Assembly (NCBI RefSeq): GCF_001029505.1
Contig: NZ_LEKH01000009.1
Location: 1-64,000 of the forward strand
Direction of reading: 5' to 3'
From: Rubrobacter aplysinae
Lineage (GTDB): Bacteria; Actinomycetota; Rubrobacteria; Rubrobacterales; Rubrobacteraceae
Length of the DNA stretch: 64,000 nt
Part shown: positions 44,869 through 53,386 of the stretch, one piece after another
Layout: the number at the start of each line of letters is the position of its first letter
Position numbering within the stretch: position 1 is the first letter of the stretch
Notes under the pieces: model-generated
What the model saw: only the letters and a program-made list of their open reading frames with translations
Databases searched by the model: none
Told to the model about the DNA's origin: nothing
Translations under genes and position numbers: made by a program

Positions 44869-46115
44869 GCTTTGACCCGCACGGGCAGCCGCTTGATACC
44901 GTTGAAGAAGTTGGAGCGCAGGCGCTCGGGCGGACCGGCAAGCTCCAAATCTACGGTGCGCTTGAGAAGCTCCTCGAAGGCCACGCGAACCTCCAGGCGC
45001 GCCAGGTGGGCGCCCAGACAGAAATGCTTGCCCCCGGGGCCGAAGGTCATGTGCCCCACGTGCCGGCTCGGCTCCCGGCCGATGTCGAAGGTGCCCGGGT
45101 CCTCGAAGACGGTCTCGTCGTAGTTGCCCGAGGTGAACCAGGTCGTGACCTTGGCGCCGGCCGGTATCTCCGTGCCCGCAAGCTCCGTGTCACAGGTCGT
45201 GGTGCGCCGGAAGTGGTGTACCGGGGTAGCCCAGCGCAACATCTCCTCGGCGGCCGACGAGTGCAGCGAGGGGTCCTGACGCAACCGTTCGAGCTGCTCC
45301 GGATGCTCCAGCAGGGCGAGCAACCCGTGGGTGATGGTGTGACGGGTGGTCTCGTTACCGGCGGTCGCCAGCAACACGAAGTTCACGTCGTACTCCCGCT
45401 GGGTGAGGCCCCCGAACGCGAGCTGGGTTATGATGTCGTTCCTCTGGTCGTGCCGACGCTCCTCGGCGATCTTGCGCCCGAACTCGAACATCTCCTGCGC
45501 CGCCGGGCTGGAGAAAGGCAGGAGGCGATGCGCATCGTCTTCAAAAGTATGGGCGTACTCGGGGTCCTGGCCGCCGAGAATTCGGTCGCCAAGCTCGATA
45601 ATGTAGCGGCGCTCCTCTTGCGGTACGCCCAGGATCTCGGCAAAGACCTGCATGGGGATCTCCGAGGAGATCTGCTCGACAAAGTCGAACTCGCCCCTGG
45701 GTAGCGCCAGGTCCAGTACCTCCTGGGTGACCCTACGGACCTGATTCTCCCACTCCTTCACCGCCCGCGGGGCGAAGCGGCTCTTGATGAGCCCCCGGAT
45801 CTCGTCGTGGCGCGGCGGGTCCAGGTCGATCATGGACTTCCGGGCCTCGATCTGGTCCGGTTCGAGATCCTCTAGCGAGGTCCCGCCGACCTCACTGGAG
45901 TAGATGTCCCAGTGCCGGTGAACCTCGCGGATGTCCTCGTAGCGGGTCACGGCCCAGAAGCCGGGGCCGTCTGGCTCGGGGTTGAAGCAGACCGGGGCCT
46001 CCTGGCGTAAGGTGCGGAACCACTCGTAGGGGACCCGCTCGACGAAGGCGTCGGGGTCCGAGAGGTCTATATCCTCCAGCGGTACGGTCTCGGGTACACC
46101 CGTCTTGTCTGTCAT
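44865..46115 (-). CDS. Cytochrome P450
   Basis: 416 residues. The haem cysteine is Cys366 in FGPGGKHFCLGAHLAR, with the one-residue-longer loop known from the CYP124/125/142 group. The I-helix has ATAGNETTRHT for O2 activation, and the ExxR pair lies in EEMLR. The C-terminal RLRSNFFNGIKRLPV also fits that group. It likely hydroxylates an intermediate. No ferredoxin or reductase gene is adjacent, so electrons must come from elsewhere. AGGAGGTTAGTGA precedes ATG. It lies 11 bp after the GS-like gene. Confidence 0.9.
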   Translation of the reverse strand: MTDKTGVPETVPLEDIDLSDPDAFVERVPYEWFRTLRQEAPVCFNPEPDGPGFWAVTRYEDIREVHRHWDIYSSEVGGTSLEDLEPDQIEARKSMIDLDPPRHDEIRGLIKSRFAPRAVKEWENQVRRVTQEVLDLALPRGEFDFVEQISSEIPMQVFAEILGVPQEERRYIIELGDRILGGQDPEYAHTFEDDAHRLLPFSSPAAQEMFEFGRKIAEERRHDQRNDIITQLAFGGLTQREYDVNFVLLATAGNETTRHTITHGLLALLEHPEQLERLRQDPSLHSSAAEEMLRWATPVHHFRRTTTCDTELAGTEIPAGAKVTTWFTSGNYDETVFEDPGTFDIGREPSRHVGHMTFGPGGKHFCLGAHLARLEVRVAFEELLKRTVDLELAGPPERLRSNFFNGIKRLPVRVKA

Positions 46116-46126
46116 TCACTAACCTC

Positions 46127-47470
46127 CTACAGGTGGTGCAGGTACTCTGTTATCTCCCAGTCCGAGACCCACGTGCGGTGACGCTCGGCCTCGAAGCGCT
46201 TGACGGTGAGGAACGTGTCCACTATCTCCGTCCCCATCGCTTCCCGCAGCACCTCGTCCGCCTCTAGCGCGTCCAACGCCTCTTCCAGGGTGTGGGGCAG
46301 CGGCGCGCCGGCCTGCTCCTCGCTCAGGGTGTAGGCGTCGCCGCCCACCGGGGGGCCGAGCGGCAGCTTCTCGCGTACGCCGTGCAGACCGGCGAACAGT
46401 ATTGCGGCGACGACGAGGTAGGGGTTTGCGCTACCATCTCCCACCCGGACCTCGACCCGCGTGGCCCCGCCGCGCTCGGGCGGCACCCGGACGAACGACG
46501 TGCGGTTGTCCCAGCCCCAGTTGACGTTGGTGGGCGCCAGAGAGTCTGGTACGAGCCGCCGGTACGCGTTGATAGTCGGGTTCAGGAAAGCCGTCAGCCC
46601 CGTACCGTGGGCCAGAATCCCGGCGATGAAATGGCGGAGCTCCTCCGACACGCCATTCTCGTCTTCACCGTCGGCGAAAGCGTTATCCCCTTCTCGCCCG
46701 AGAGAGAAATGGACGTGGAAGCCAGAGCCGCCCTGATCGTTGAACGGCTTGCCCATAAAGGTGGCCATGAGGCCGTTGAGCGCGGCGACGTCCTTTACCG
46801 CCGCCTTGAGGCGGAAGGCGCGGTCGGAGACCGTAAGAGCCTCGCCGTGGTCCAGGTTGATCTCGTACTGCGAGTTCATGAACTCGTGGAAAGCGGCGAA
46901 GGTACCCATGCCCGAGTCGGATAGCGACTCGGCGATCCGGCGCACCACCCCTTGCGGGTCCGCCTGCGGCCCCACCGTGTACACCATGCTCAGGTTGTCC
47001 ACGTAGCGGCACATCCCGTTCGGCGACTCCGGGTCGGGCCTGCACAAAAAGAACTCCATCTCCGGCGCCACGACCGGCGACAGGCCGAGCTCTTCGAAGC
47101 CTGCTATAGCCCGTCTGACCGCCCCACGCGGGTTGGGCGGCTCGGGATGGTCCCCGACCGGGTACAGGTCGGCGATGCAGCATGCCAGGCCCGGCTCCCA
47201 GGGGACGAGCGTCATCGTCGAGAGGTCGGGGTACGCGATGAGATCTGGGTAGCCTTCCTCCCCGCCCCGCACGGGAGTATGCCGCAGGTCGGTGCCCATG
47301 ACCGACGAGCAGAAACCCAGCCCGTGCTCTATGGCGCGCTCGAACTCCTTTACCGGCACGTCCTTGCCGCGGGGCACGCCGTGCAGGTCTGCGTAGAGCA
47401 CGCGCACGGAGCTCACGTCATGCTCCGAAAACTCCGGGTAACGTGCCGTTATCCCTTCCTTTTGAACCAC
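46127..47470 (-). CDS. Glutamine synthetase-like ligase (gamma-glutamylamide synthetase type)
   Basis: 447 residues. It contains an N-terminal beta-grasp part (VRVLYADLHGVPRGKDVPV) and the GS catalytic domain: APEMEFFL, GSGFHVHFSLG, NPTINAYRRLVPDSLAPTNV, and EVRVGDGSANPYLVVAA. Members outside nitrogen assimilation attach glutamate to amines (PuuA with putrescine, IpuC with isopropylamine, TdnQ/AtdA1 with aniline). With a class I amidotransferase 2 bp upstream and a P450 11 bp downstream, ligation of an amine to glutamate is more likely than glutamine synthesis. Start GTG with AAAGGAG 5 bases away. Confidence 0.85.
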   Translation of the reverse strand: MVQKEGITARYPEFSEHDVSSVRVLYADLHGVPRGKDVPVKEFERAIEHGLGFCSSVMGTDLRHTPVRGGEEGYPDLIAYPDLSTMTLVPWEPGLACCIADLYPVGDHPEPPNPRGAVRRAIAGFEELGLSPVVAPEMEFFLCRPDPESPNGMCRYVDNLSMVYTVGPQADPQGVVRRIAESLSDSGMGTFAAFHEFMNSQYEINLDHGEALTVSDRAFRLKAAVKDVAALNGLMATFMGKPFNDQGGSGFHVHFSLGREGDNAFADGEDENGVSEELRHFIAGILAHGTGLTAFLNPTINAYRRLVPDSLAPTNVNWGWDNRTSFVRVPPERGGATRVEVRVGDGSANPYLVVAAILFAGLHGVREKLPLGPPVGGDAYTLSEEQAGAPLPHTLEEALDALEADEVLREAMGTEIVDTFLTVKRFEAERHRTWVSDWEITEYLHHL

Positions 47471-47472
47471 CG

Positions 47473-48195
47473 TTACTCCTTTCCGCCGGCGTCGCCGGCT
47501 GATTTCCCGGTACGGTGCGCCGCCACGATGGAAGCGAAGGCGTCGAAAAGCTCGAAGGCGTCGCCGCGGGCGGCTTGTTTGCGCTGATGCGTCGCTTCTA
47601 AGAGAGGCCGCCAGTCATCGATCCCCATCTCCGCCAGACGCTCGGTGTCTAGCCCCGCCCAGCCGGAGACTATCTCCACGGTGCTCTCCGGGTGGAACTG
47701 GACCCCGAGATGAGGACCTATCCTGAACGCCTGAACGGCCGTATCCGTCCGTGCGATCTCCGCCGCGTCCGGGGGCGTGGTAAAGCTGTCGTAGTGCCAC
47801 TCCAGCCAGGGTCCGGCGGGAACGGTGGACGGGTCGTCGGTCTGGATCTCACACCATCCGAGCTCCGGCTCTGGCGAGCGCTCCACGCGACCGCCGAGCA
47901 CCGTGGATAACACCTCCCCGCCAAAGCACAGGCCGAGCACCGGGACCTCGCCATCCACGGCCCGCCGGATTAGCTCTATCTCTCTTACGACCGCGGGCAC
48001 GTGTACGTCGTTGGGGTTACAGGCCGAACCGAGAGACGCCACGAAAGCATAGTCGGTGGGATCCGGCGCCTCGCTCTCGTCGTAGGAAAGCTGAACCTCG
48101 AAAGCAATGCCGCGCTCGTGCAGCCAGTCCTCCAGTATCCCCGGCGGCGTTATGTCACCGTGCTGGCGAATAAGAACGGGCTTCCCCGTGTTCAC
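47473..48195 (-). CDS. Class I glutamine amidotransferase-like hydrolase
   Basis: 240 residues. The triad is Cys90 (LGLCFGGE), His168 and Glu170 (GVQFHPES). Stand-alone class I amidotransferase-like proteins next to GS-like ligases hydrolyse gamma-glutamyl amides (PuuD) or assist aniline glutamylation (TdnT/AtdA2). Placed directly before the GS-like gene, it is the probable partner that makes or breaks the gamma-glutamyl bond. Start is GTG with GGAGG 7 bases upstream. Confidence 0.85.
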   Translation of the reverse strand: MNTGKPVLIRQHGDITPPGILEDWLHERGIAFEVQLSYDESEAPDPTDYAFVASLGSACNPNDVHVPAVVREIELIRRAVDGEVPVLGLCFGGEVLSTVLGGRVERSPEPELGWCEIQTDDPSTVPAGPWLEWHYDSFTTPPDAAEIARTDTAVQAFRIGPHLGVQFHPESTVEIVSGWAGLDTERLAEMGIDDWRPLLEATHQRKQAARGDAFELFDAFASIVAAHRTGKSAGDAGGKE

Positions 48196-48326
48196 CTTTC
48201 CACCTCCAACACAGTCCTTTTTCCCTGAGCCGGCTTTTCCGTGACACGGGCCGGAAAAACGGCTAACCCACGACTAACCCGAGGCCTGCCCGAGCCCGCG
48301 GCGGCTTCTAGATGCGCCATTCGAGA

Positions 48327-49196
48327 CTACCTTTCCAGCATCTTTTCGGCCTCGTCCTCGGGGACGGCCAGCGCAACATGCAGCGTGTTGGCCGAGGTCT
48401 GCGGCTGCTCGCCGGCCTCCGAGAGGTCAACCTTCCACTCCTCCACGGTATTGGACAAGCGGCCTATCCCGTCTATCTCTACCTCTACGGTGTCGCCGGG
48501 CTCCATCGGCCGGGAGTTTGCCGGCGTGCCGGTCAAGAGAACGTCTCCGGGCTCCAGGGTTATGAGACGGCAAACGTCCGCGAGCTGGTAGGCGACGCTG
48601 AAAAGCAGGTCGTCAGACCCGCCCTCCTGGACCATCTCACCGTTCAGATACGTCCTAAGGGTGAAAGAGGTGGGATCGAACTCGTCCGCGCCCACCAGCT
48701 CGGGGCCGAGCGGGAGGAAACCGTCCTGCCCTTTCACGCGGAGCATCGAACCCCGATCCGCGTGGCGGAAGTCGTGCAGCCCCACGTCGTTGGCACAGGT
48801 GTACCCGGCCACGTATGACAAAGCATCCTCTACACCGACGCCCCGCATGTGCCTGCCGACCACGACGGCCAGCTCTCCCTCGTAGTTGAGAAAACGGGTC
48901 CCTTCCGGACGCCTCAAAGCCTCGCGGTGACCGTTGAGAGCCGTCAGGGGCTTCAGAAAGTACGAGGGTTCCGCCGGCGGGTTTGCCTCGTACTCCTCTA
49001 CCCGGCTCCGGTAGGTAAGGTGGACGGCCATGATCTTGGTCGGCTCCACGGGCGCCAGATACCGCGCCTCACCCTCTGGTATCCGCTCGCCCGACTCCAG
49101 CACTATCTCGTCGCCTTCCACACGGCCCCACACGGTTTCGGCGTTATAGAGCACGCGCACGTTGCGGCCCGCCCTCATATCCTCGTTAAATCCCAT
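48327..49196 (-). CDS. Fumarylacetoacetate hydrolase-family protein (HpaG-like)
   Basis: 289 residues. The FAH core shows metal-site acidic residues in LNYEGELAVVVGR and the family's YTCANDVGLHDFRHAD, KGQDGFLPLGPELVG and LTGTPANSRPMEPGDTVEVE, then IDGIGRLSNTVEEW. This pattern is close to HpaG-type decarboxylase/isomerase enzymes of catechol meta-cleavage. It would act on the ring-opened oxo-acid. It is the first gene of the operon, 131 bp before the amidotransferase. GGGGAG stands 8 bases before ATG 49196. Confidence 0.85.
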   Translation of the reverse strand: MGFNEDMRAGRNVRVLYNAETVWGRVEGDEIVLESGERIPEGEARYLAPVEPTKIMAVHLTYRSRVEEYEANPPAEPSYFLKPLTALNGHREALRRPEGTRFLNYEGELAVVVGRHMRGVGVEDALSYVAGYTCANDVGLHDFRHADRGSMLRVKGQDGFLPLGPELVGADEFDPTSFTLRTYLNGEMVQEGGSDDLLFSVAYQLADVCRLITLEPGDVLLTGTPANSRPMEPGDTVEVEIDGIGRLSNTVEEWKVDLSEAGEQPQTSANTLHVALAVPEDEAEKMLER

Positions 49197-49230
49197 GTCG
49201 GCTACTCCCCTGTACTCCTTGGCTTTCCTT

Positions 49231-49249
49231 AATGTATAAATTATTCATT
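49231..49249. promoter_or_regulatory. Palindromic operator between the operon and its GntR regulator
   Basis: AATGTATAAATTATTCATT is a near-perfect palindrome centred at 49240 (one mismatched pair). It lies 35 bp before the FAH start and about 70 bp before the GntR start in an otherwise short AT-rich divergent promoter. Related strings (ATGTATCC at about 49292 and ATCCATGTAT near 49316) sit between it and the regulator. It is the best candidate binding site for that regulator. Confidence 0.6.
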
Positions 49250-49319
49250 CTCTGCTGACGTGTCAAGTTGGTTACAGGAGAAATTTGCACAATGTATCCA
49301 GAATTCGTATTATTTATCC

Positions 49320-50042
49320 ATGTATAGAGCCTCACACCCCCCCGAAGATGGGCAGCATCTCCGGATCGACTCTGTGGTGGATCTTGCTTACGGGCGCATC
49401 CGGGCCGTGGTTCTTAGCGGCGAGTTGGCTCCGGGCACTAAGCTCAGGCAGGTGGAGCTTGCCGAGCGGTTGGGGATCTCGCGGACTCCGGTACGGGAGG
49501 CGCTCCTCCGGCTATCTGCCGAAGGGCTGGTAGAGCCACTTGCAAACCGGGGGTTTCGTGTCGCGGATCTAGGCATAGATGCGGTGCTGCGACGTCTGGA
49601 GGTCAGAGCCATTCTGGAGCCGCGCATAGCGGGGCTCGCCGCCGAGCGCAGGACCGAGCGTGATCTGGAAAATCTTGACGCAGCCATCGTACGTGAGGAG
49701 CAGGCTACCAACGGGATAGCCGCGCACGATGCGAGTCGTGAGTTCCACGTCGAGCTTGCACGAGCTGCCCACAACGACGAACTGCTCCGGGTCCTGGAGT
49801 CCCTTTGGTTAGTGGAGGTCGGACGTCGGTTGCTTTCGCGACGCTGGGTGGTCTCTGAGTGGCCCGCCGAGGACATAGAAGACCACCGTGTGATCATGGA
49901 GGCCGTGGCAGATCAGAAGGTCGAAGAGGCGGCACGCCTTGTAGCTGAGCATGTCAGTGGCGCCGTGGATCACTGGGATTCTGATCTCTACGTGAGCGAG
50001 ACATCTCCTGGCCCACCGGACGTCACAGACGGTGCTCACTAG
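49320..50042 (+). CDS. GntR-family regulator (FadR/FCD subgroup)
   Basis: 240 residues from ATG 49320; a GTG at 49260 would add 20 residues over the promoter and is less likely. The winged helix (about 18-80) has AYGRIRAVVLSGELAPGTKL and LAERLGISRTPVREALLRLS. The FCD effector domain (about 95-220) has metal-site histidines in SREFHVELARAAHND and EDHRVIMEAV. It is transcribed away from the eleven-gene operon across the palindrome, the usual arrangement of a local regulator released by a pathway acid. Confidence 0.87.
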   Translation: MYRASHPPEDGQHLRIDSVVDLAYGRIRAVVLSGELAPGTKLRQVELAERLGISRTPVREALLRLSAEGLVEPLANRGFRVADLGIDAVLRRLEVRAILEPRIAGLAAERRTERDLENLDAAIVREEQATNGIAAHDASREFHVELARAAHNDELLRVLESLWLVEVGRRLLSRRWVVSEWPAEDIEDHRVIMEAVADQKVEEAARLVAEHVSGAVDHWDSDLYVSETSPGPPDVTDGAH

Positions 50043-50537
50043 AATCTAGTGCATGTTATGGGCTTCCGAGGAGAAGCCCGGTAGCTTGTGGGGCCTCAAA
50101 CGCCTCAAACGTGTGAGGGCGATGAAGTTTAGTCCCTCTACTATCTCGAAAAGCCTCCTGTAGTCCCCGATCAACCTCCGAAAACATGGCGCCAGGCAAA
50201 ACCCCCGTCGGCAAAATCGCGTTCTACCAGCCATCTTATCAGCAAGAACTCAAAGCGTGGAGCCGAGCATCCAGCGCGACCGATAGTCCCGAGCCCCTCT
50301 CTGATTGAGCTGTCACAGATTCCGCAGCTGCAACTCGCACTCCGCACTCCTCCACACATCTGTCCCAAGATTCCTCTCCATTTGCCCCTAGAGGCTCTCT
50401 CGGTATCCTTTTCTTCTGTGAGTCACATGTGTAACTCGTGGTACACACAGCAACTCATCGTGACCGTACTATAAATAAAGCAATATAATACTAAAGAACG
50501 GGAAGGAAAAGTAGAAAAGAGCAGGGACGAAAAAACA
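50043..50537. other. Gap between GntR gene and replication gene
   Basis: A hairpin GGGCTTC (50060-50066) / GAAGCCC (50073-50079) follows the GntR stop, without a T-run. The IS5-type remnant occupies about 50085-50260. The rest (50270-50537), downstream of rep, shows no gene; it turns AT-rich toward rep. Confidence 0.5.
50085..50260 (-). pseudogene. IS5-type transposase, C-terminal remnant with frameshift
   Basis: Minus-strand reading gives FEFLLIRWLVERDFADGG, then after a frame change FCLAPCFRRLIGDYRRLFEI and VEGLNFIALTRLRRLRP. This follows the end of IS5-group DDE transposases (RRWVVERTFAWL, RRL-KDYE). The Glu of WLVER is the last catalytic residue of the family. Everything upstream is lost. 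It marks a past insertion beside the replication region. Confidence 0.6.
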
Positions 50538-52052
50538 TCACATACCATCAGGGGAAAAACGTATAGTGCAAACATGGCGCAGATTTTCAGGGGAGACATC
50601 ACCAACATAGACGTAGAGTTCATGGTGGGGAGAAAGATAGAAGCGATTACCCTCGGGATCAACAACCGCGCTAGGAGCATCGATGAAGCGGCTATATTCC
50701 TCAAAGGGCAGAGATTCAAGAGTCGACACGATCTCGGAGAAATCTCCCGGGTCTATAACATCCTTAGGGATGAGATCTAGAGAGAGGGAGTGCTCTTCTA
50801 AGGTAGAGCTATTGTAGGGTTCCCCACGTTCCTCCGTGGCCCTCACCTCTCCCGAACCGCCGTTACGTCTAGGGAAGTCATCCTCCTGAGACTCTGGGGT
50901 ATTATGCGACAGAGGAGTTTCGGGCTCTCCTACCACAGGGTCGTTTTCTTGAGGAAGATCGCGGGAGGATGCAGGCGGGAGATCAAGATCGTAGCCGTTT
51001 TCGATGGCTTTACGCAACCAGCCCGCGGGGTTACGGACGTTACGCTGATGAGGTAGAGCCTCGACGTATTGCATTATCCTCCCAGGCCCATATGAGGCCA
51101 CCATTGTCTCCGCAGTATCGGCGGACATGCCTTCGGCCTTGAGGCGTTGTATGCAGAAGATCTCATCTTTGCTCAGGGACTCGGACTGTATCGCGCGTCG
51201 TTCCTGGTAAGAACTGGAGATCTTGTACACTGCATACTCTTTATCATTGCTTTTCCGGTAGCTGACATCCTCTAGAAACTCCTGAGCCATCAGCTCGGAG
51301 TGAGCCGGGGCAAGCTTCTCCTTTATCTTCGAGGCATACCGGTAGTCACTGAGAGGTATACGGTCTTTCAAAGAGAACAGCTCGGCCTCCCAGGTACGAC
51401 GCCCAGCTCGCTTCTTGTCTATAAGGCGGTACAAGCGCTTGGCGATCGGGCTCGACAATGACCAATAGAACCTGCTGTCGATGTTTTTGAGGTAGTTCGC
51501 CTGGTAGGACTCCAGAAAGTAGTTACTAAGGAGCACCGCATTGCGGTCTGTTCTATGACCGTCGGGATCCTCATACTCTGCAAGCTTCACCTGCGAAAGT
51601 AGGCTGAAGCTGTCCGAGATATAGCGCTTTTTACCTCCATGATAGAAAGCATTGTGGCTCTCGATGGTAGTAGAGGACATACGGAGCAGGGAGTCCCTGA
51701 CTTGCCGATAATCTCTACCGGAATGTCCTCTCCCCATGAGCTCGACCAGCTCGTAGATCGAGAAGCTTAACCACCCGTTCGCTGGAAGGCCGCGCTCGTC
51801 GATGAGTTGCAGGAGCGCAACGTACACGTCCTGGTCAAAACGGCCTGGTAATCCCCTCCCCATCGCTGCTCTGACTACCCAGGACTGCTCGAGGATGTGC
51901 CCCTCCCGAGTACGAAGTTCGTTCTCATACTGAAGAACTCCGGTACCCGCGTTACGGTCACCGACCCGAAAGTATGGGTGTTCCTCGAAGTTTCCCTCCG
52001 CAGGCACAAGACTCTTGCTGGTTCTGTGCTGTCTTCTGGGCTGCTGGCTCAT
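50538..52052 (-). CDS. repA: Plasmid replication initiator (RepA/RPA family)
   Basis: 504 residues from ATG 52052 with GGGAG upstream. The N-terminal half (about 40-290) carries the winged-helix initiator fold, including FSIYELVELMGRGHSGRDYR, QVRDSLLRMSSTTIESHNAF and RLYRLIDKKRAGRRTWEAEL. The C-terminal 170 residues are Glu/Ser/Pro-rich and less conserved. Such proteins bind iterons and open the origin. The iteron array begins 125 bp upstream of the start, so the protein probably also represses its own promoter. Confidence 0.87.
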   Translation of the reverse strand: MSQQPRRQHRTSKSLVPAEGNFEEHPYFRVGDRNAGTGVLQYENELRTREGHILEQSWVVRAAMGRGLPGRFDQDVYVALLQLIDERGLPANGWLSFSIYELVELMGRGHSGRDYRQVRDSLLRMSSTTIESHNAFYHGGKKRYISDSFSLLSQVKLAEYEDPDGHRTDRNAVLLSNYFLESYQANYLKNIDSRFYWSLSSPIAKRLYRLIDKKRAGRRTWEAELFSLKDRIPLSDYRYASKIKEKLAPAHSELMAQEFLEDVSYRKSNDKEYAVYKISSSYQERRAIQSESLSKDEIFCIQRLKAEGMSADTAETMVASYGPGRIMQYVEALPHQRNVRNPAGWLRKAIENGYDLDLPPASSRDLPQENDPVVGEPETPLSHNTPESQEDDFPRRNGGSGEVRATEERGEPYNSSTLEEHSLSLDLIPKDVIDPGDFSEIVSTLESLPFEEYSRFIDAPSAVVDPEGNRFYLSPHHELYVYVGDVSPENLRHVCTIRFSPDGM

Positions 52053-52177
52053 CAATATTCTCCCAATATTCCTTCTTTCTGTTGTTTAACAAAACAATAA
52101 ACAAGACAACATGTCTAACAGAGAGCGGAGCGTGATCTGAGAAAAAGGTTGATTTGCAGGAAAAAGCCAACGAGTTT

Positions 52178-52708
52178 TTCCTTAGTTGCACGGTATTGTT
52201 TCCTTAGTTGCACGGTATTGCTTCCCTAACTGACCGGTAAATTTCCTTGGTTGCACGGTATCGTTTCCCCGAGTGCACGGTATCGACGGCCAAAAGTACC
52301 GTGCACTCAGGGAAATCTGAGTATGAAGCAATTTTCTTCCTTAGTTGCACGGTATTAGGTTTATGCAGGCCTCGATCTGAGGTTGAGACATTGGCTTTTA
52401 AACGCCCTCCACTGATGTTGGAAATCTGCCGCAAAACGATGTTCTGACCAAGAAAGCCCCTTTCCGGTAAAGGCCCATGTGGGCATTTGAGTCGTATATT
52501 CGTAAGGAAACCCGTTTATATGTACATTTAACCTTTAGTTAAAGCTTAGTCTTGAAGATTATTTCCTGCAGCTCTGGAAACTCCTCCGTGATAGGTGCAA
52601 GAAGGCACGACGGATAACAGGAACGGAGTATATTCTCTTCCTTAGTTGCACGGTAGCAGCCCTCAAAGGCGATCGTTGTATAGGTAGAACTTCCTTAGTA
52701 GCACGGTA
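52178..52708. repeat. Iteron array, probable origin of replication
   Basis: Consensus TTCCTTAGTTGCACGGTATTG occurs at 52178, 52200, 52222 (degenerate), 52243, 52265, 52337, 52638 and 52691. An inverted copy lies at 52297-52314. The first five are spaced 21-22 bp apart, two helical turns, as in iteron-controlled origins. The fifth and the inverted copy form a hairpin with 12-bp arms, GAGTGCACGGTA (52271-52282) and TACCGTGCACTC (52297-52308). Position directly upstream of the initiator gene supports oriV. Confidence 0.9.
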
Positions 52709-53055
52709 GTTTGGAGACGATTTGGATTCAGGAGATAGCCAGGTGAGTTTGCAGGAACGCGCCAACGTCGAAACAGCGATCTGGTCCCACAGGCCCACCC
52801 AGAAGAGTTGATAGAGGCAGTTTAAAAACTGGATCCAGAACTTCGGAGGAGATGGTCGCCAGGCCGGTACGTGACTCTATAAGTGCCATCTAACCGCTAT
52901 CTTGGAGTAAAATTCTACGCTCAGAGAGACAGTGGGTAATGTGTCAAACGATACACTTCCATCAGTACAGAATTACGTAAAAACATAAAAACGGCAACGG
53001 ATTGTCGGGTTGGGGATTATGGTCTTTGGAGGAAGACTCTGCTTGCTCCGGAAGA
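52709..53055. other. Gap right of the iterons
   Basis: 350 bases with no recognisable gene. The stretch 52905-53000 is AT-rich and could be the unwinding region of the origin, but no repeats are visible in it. Confidence 0.35.
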
Positions 53056-53334
53056 TTAAGCTTCTATTAGGTGGACATTAGAGCTTTTCAGAGCATAGAG
53101 TTCGGTGCAGAGCGACAGGAGCACGAAGAGTATGAGAGAGCGCGCGATATCCAGTGGGTCTACCTCGGTGCCCGGCAGCAGAAGCGGCAGGGCGAACGGT
53201 AAGTAGGCAACCGTCGTAACCATGAGGAGGTCTATCGGGCCGAAACAGAGGGCCGCGCTGCCTCTGGCCGCCTGCGCCAATCTCCCTCGATCCCAATCTC
53301 GCCACGCTCTACGTTGCCTAGCGGTCGTTCTCAC
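53056..53334 (-). CDS. Small hypothetical membrane protein
   Basis: 92 residues. A basic N-terminus (RTTARQRRAWRDWDRGRLAQ) is followed by two hydrophobic helices (DLLMVTTVAYLPFALPLLL and DIARSLILFVLLSLCTELYA). AGGAGG lies 5 bases before GTG 53334, a strong reason to believe it is translated. It is 52 bp downstream of the HdeD-like gene on the same strand. Family not recognised. Confidence 0.62.
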   Translation of the reverse strand: MRTTARQRRAWRDWDRGRLAQAARGSAALCFGPIDLLMVTTVAYLPFALPLLLPGTEVDPLDIARSLILFVLLSLCTELYALKSSNVHLIEA

Positions 53335-53386
53335 ACCGACCTCCTATCTTGACTCCTGGTGAGCACCCGGCGAAAGATCAAGCCAC

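Noticed and set aside
50060-50079. Hairpin after the GntR gene as a rho-independent terminator
   Set aside because: Seven-bp stem without a following T-run; noted only as a hairpin.
52178-52708. The regular repeats as a CRISPR array
   Set aside because: Unit spacing is 21-22 bp from start to start with almost no spacer, no cas genes, and an adjacent initiator gene; they are iterons.
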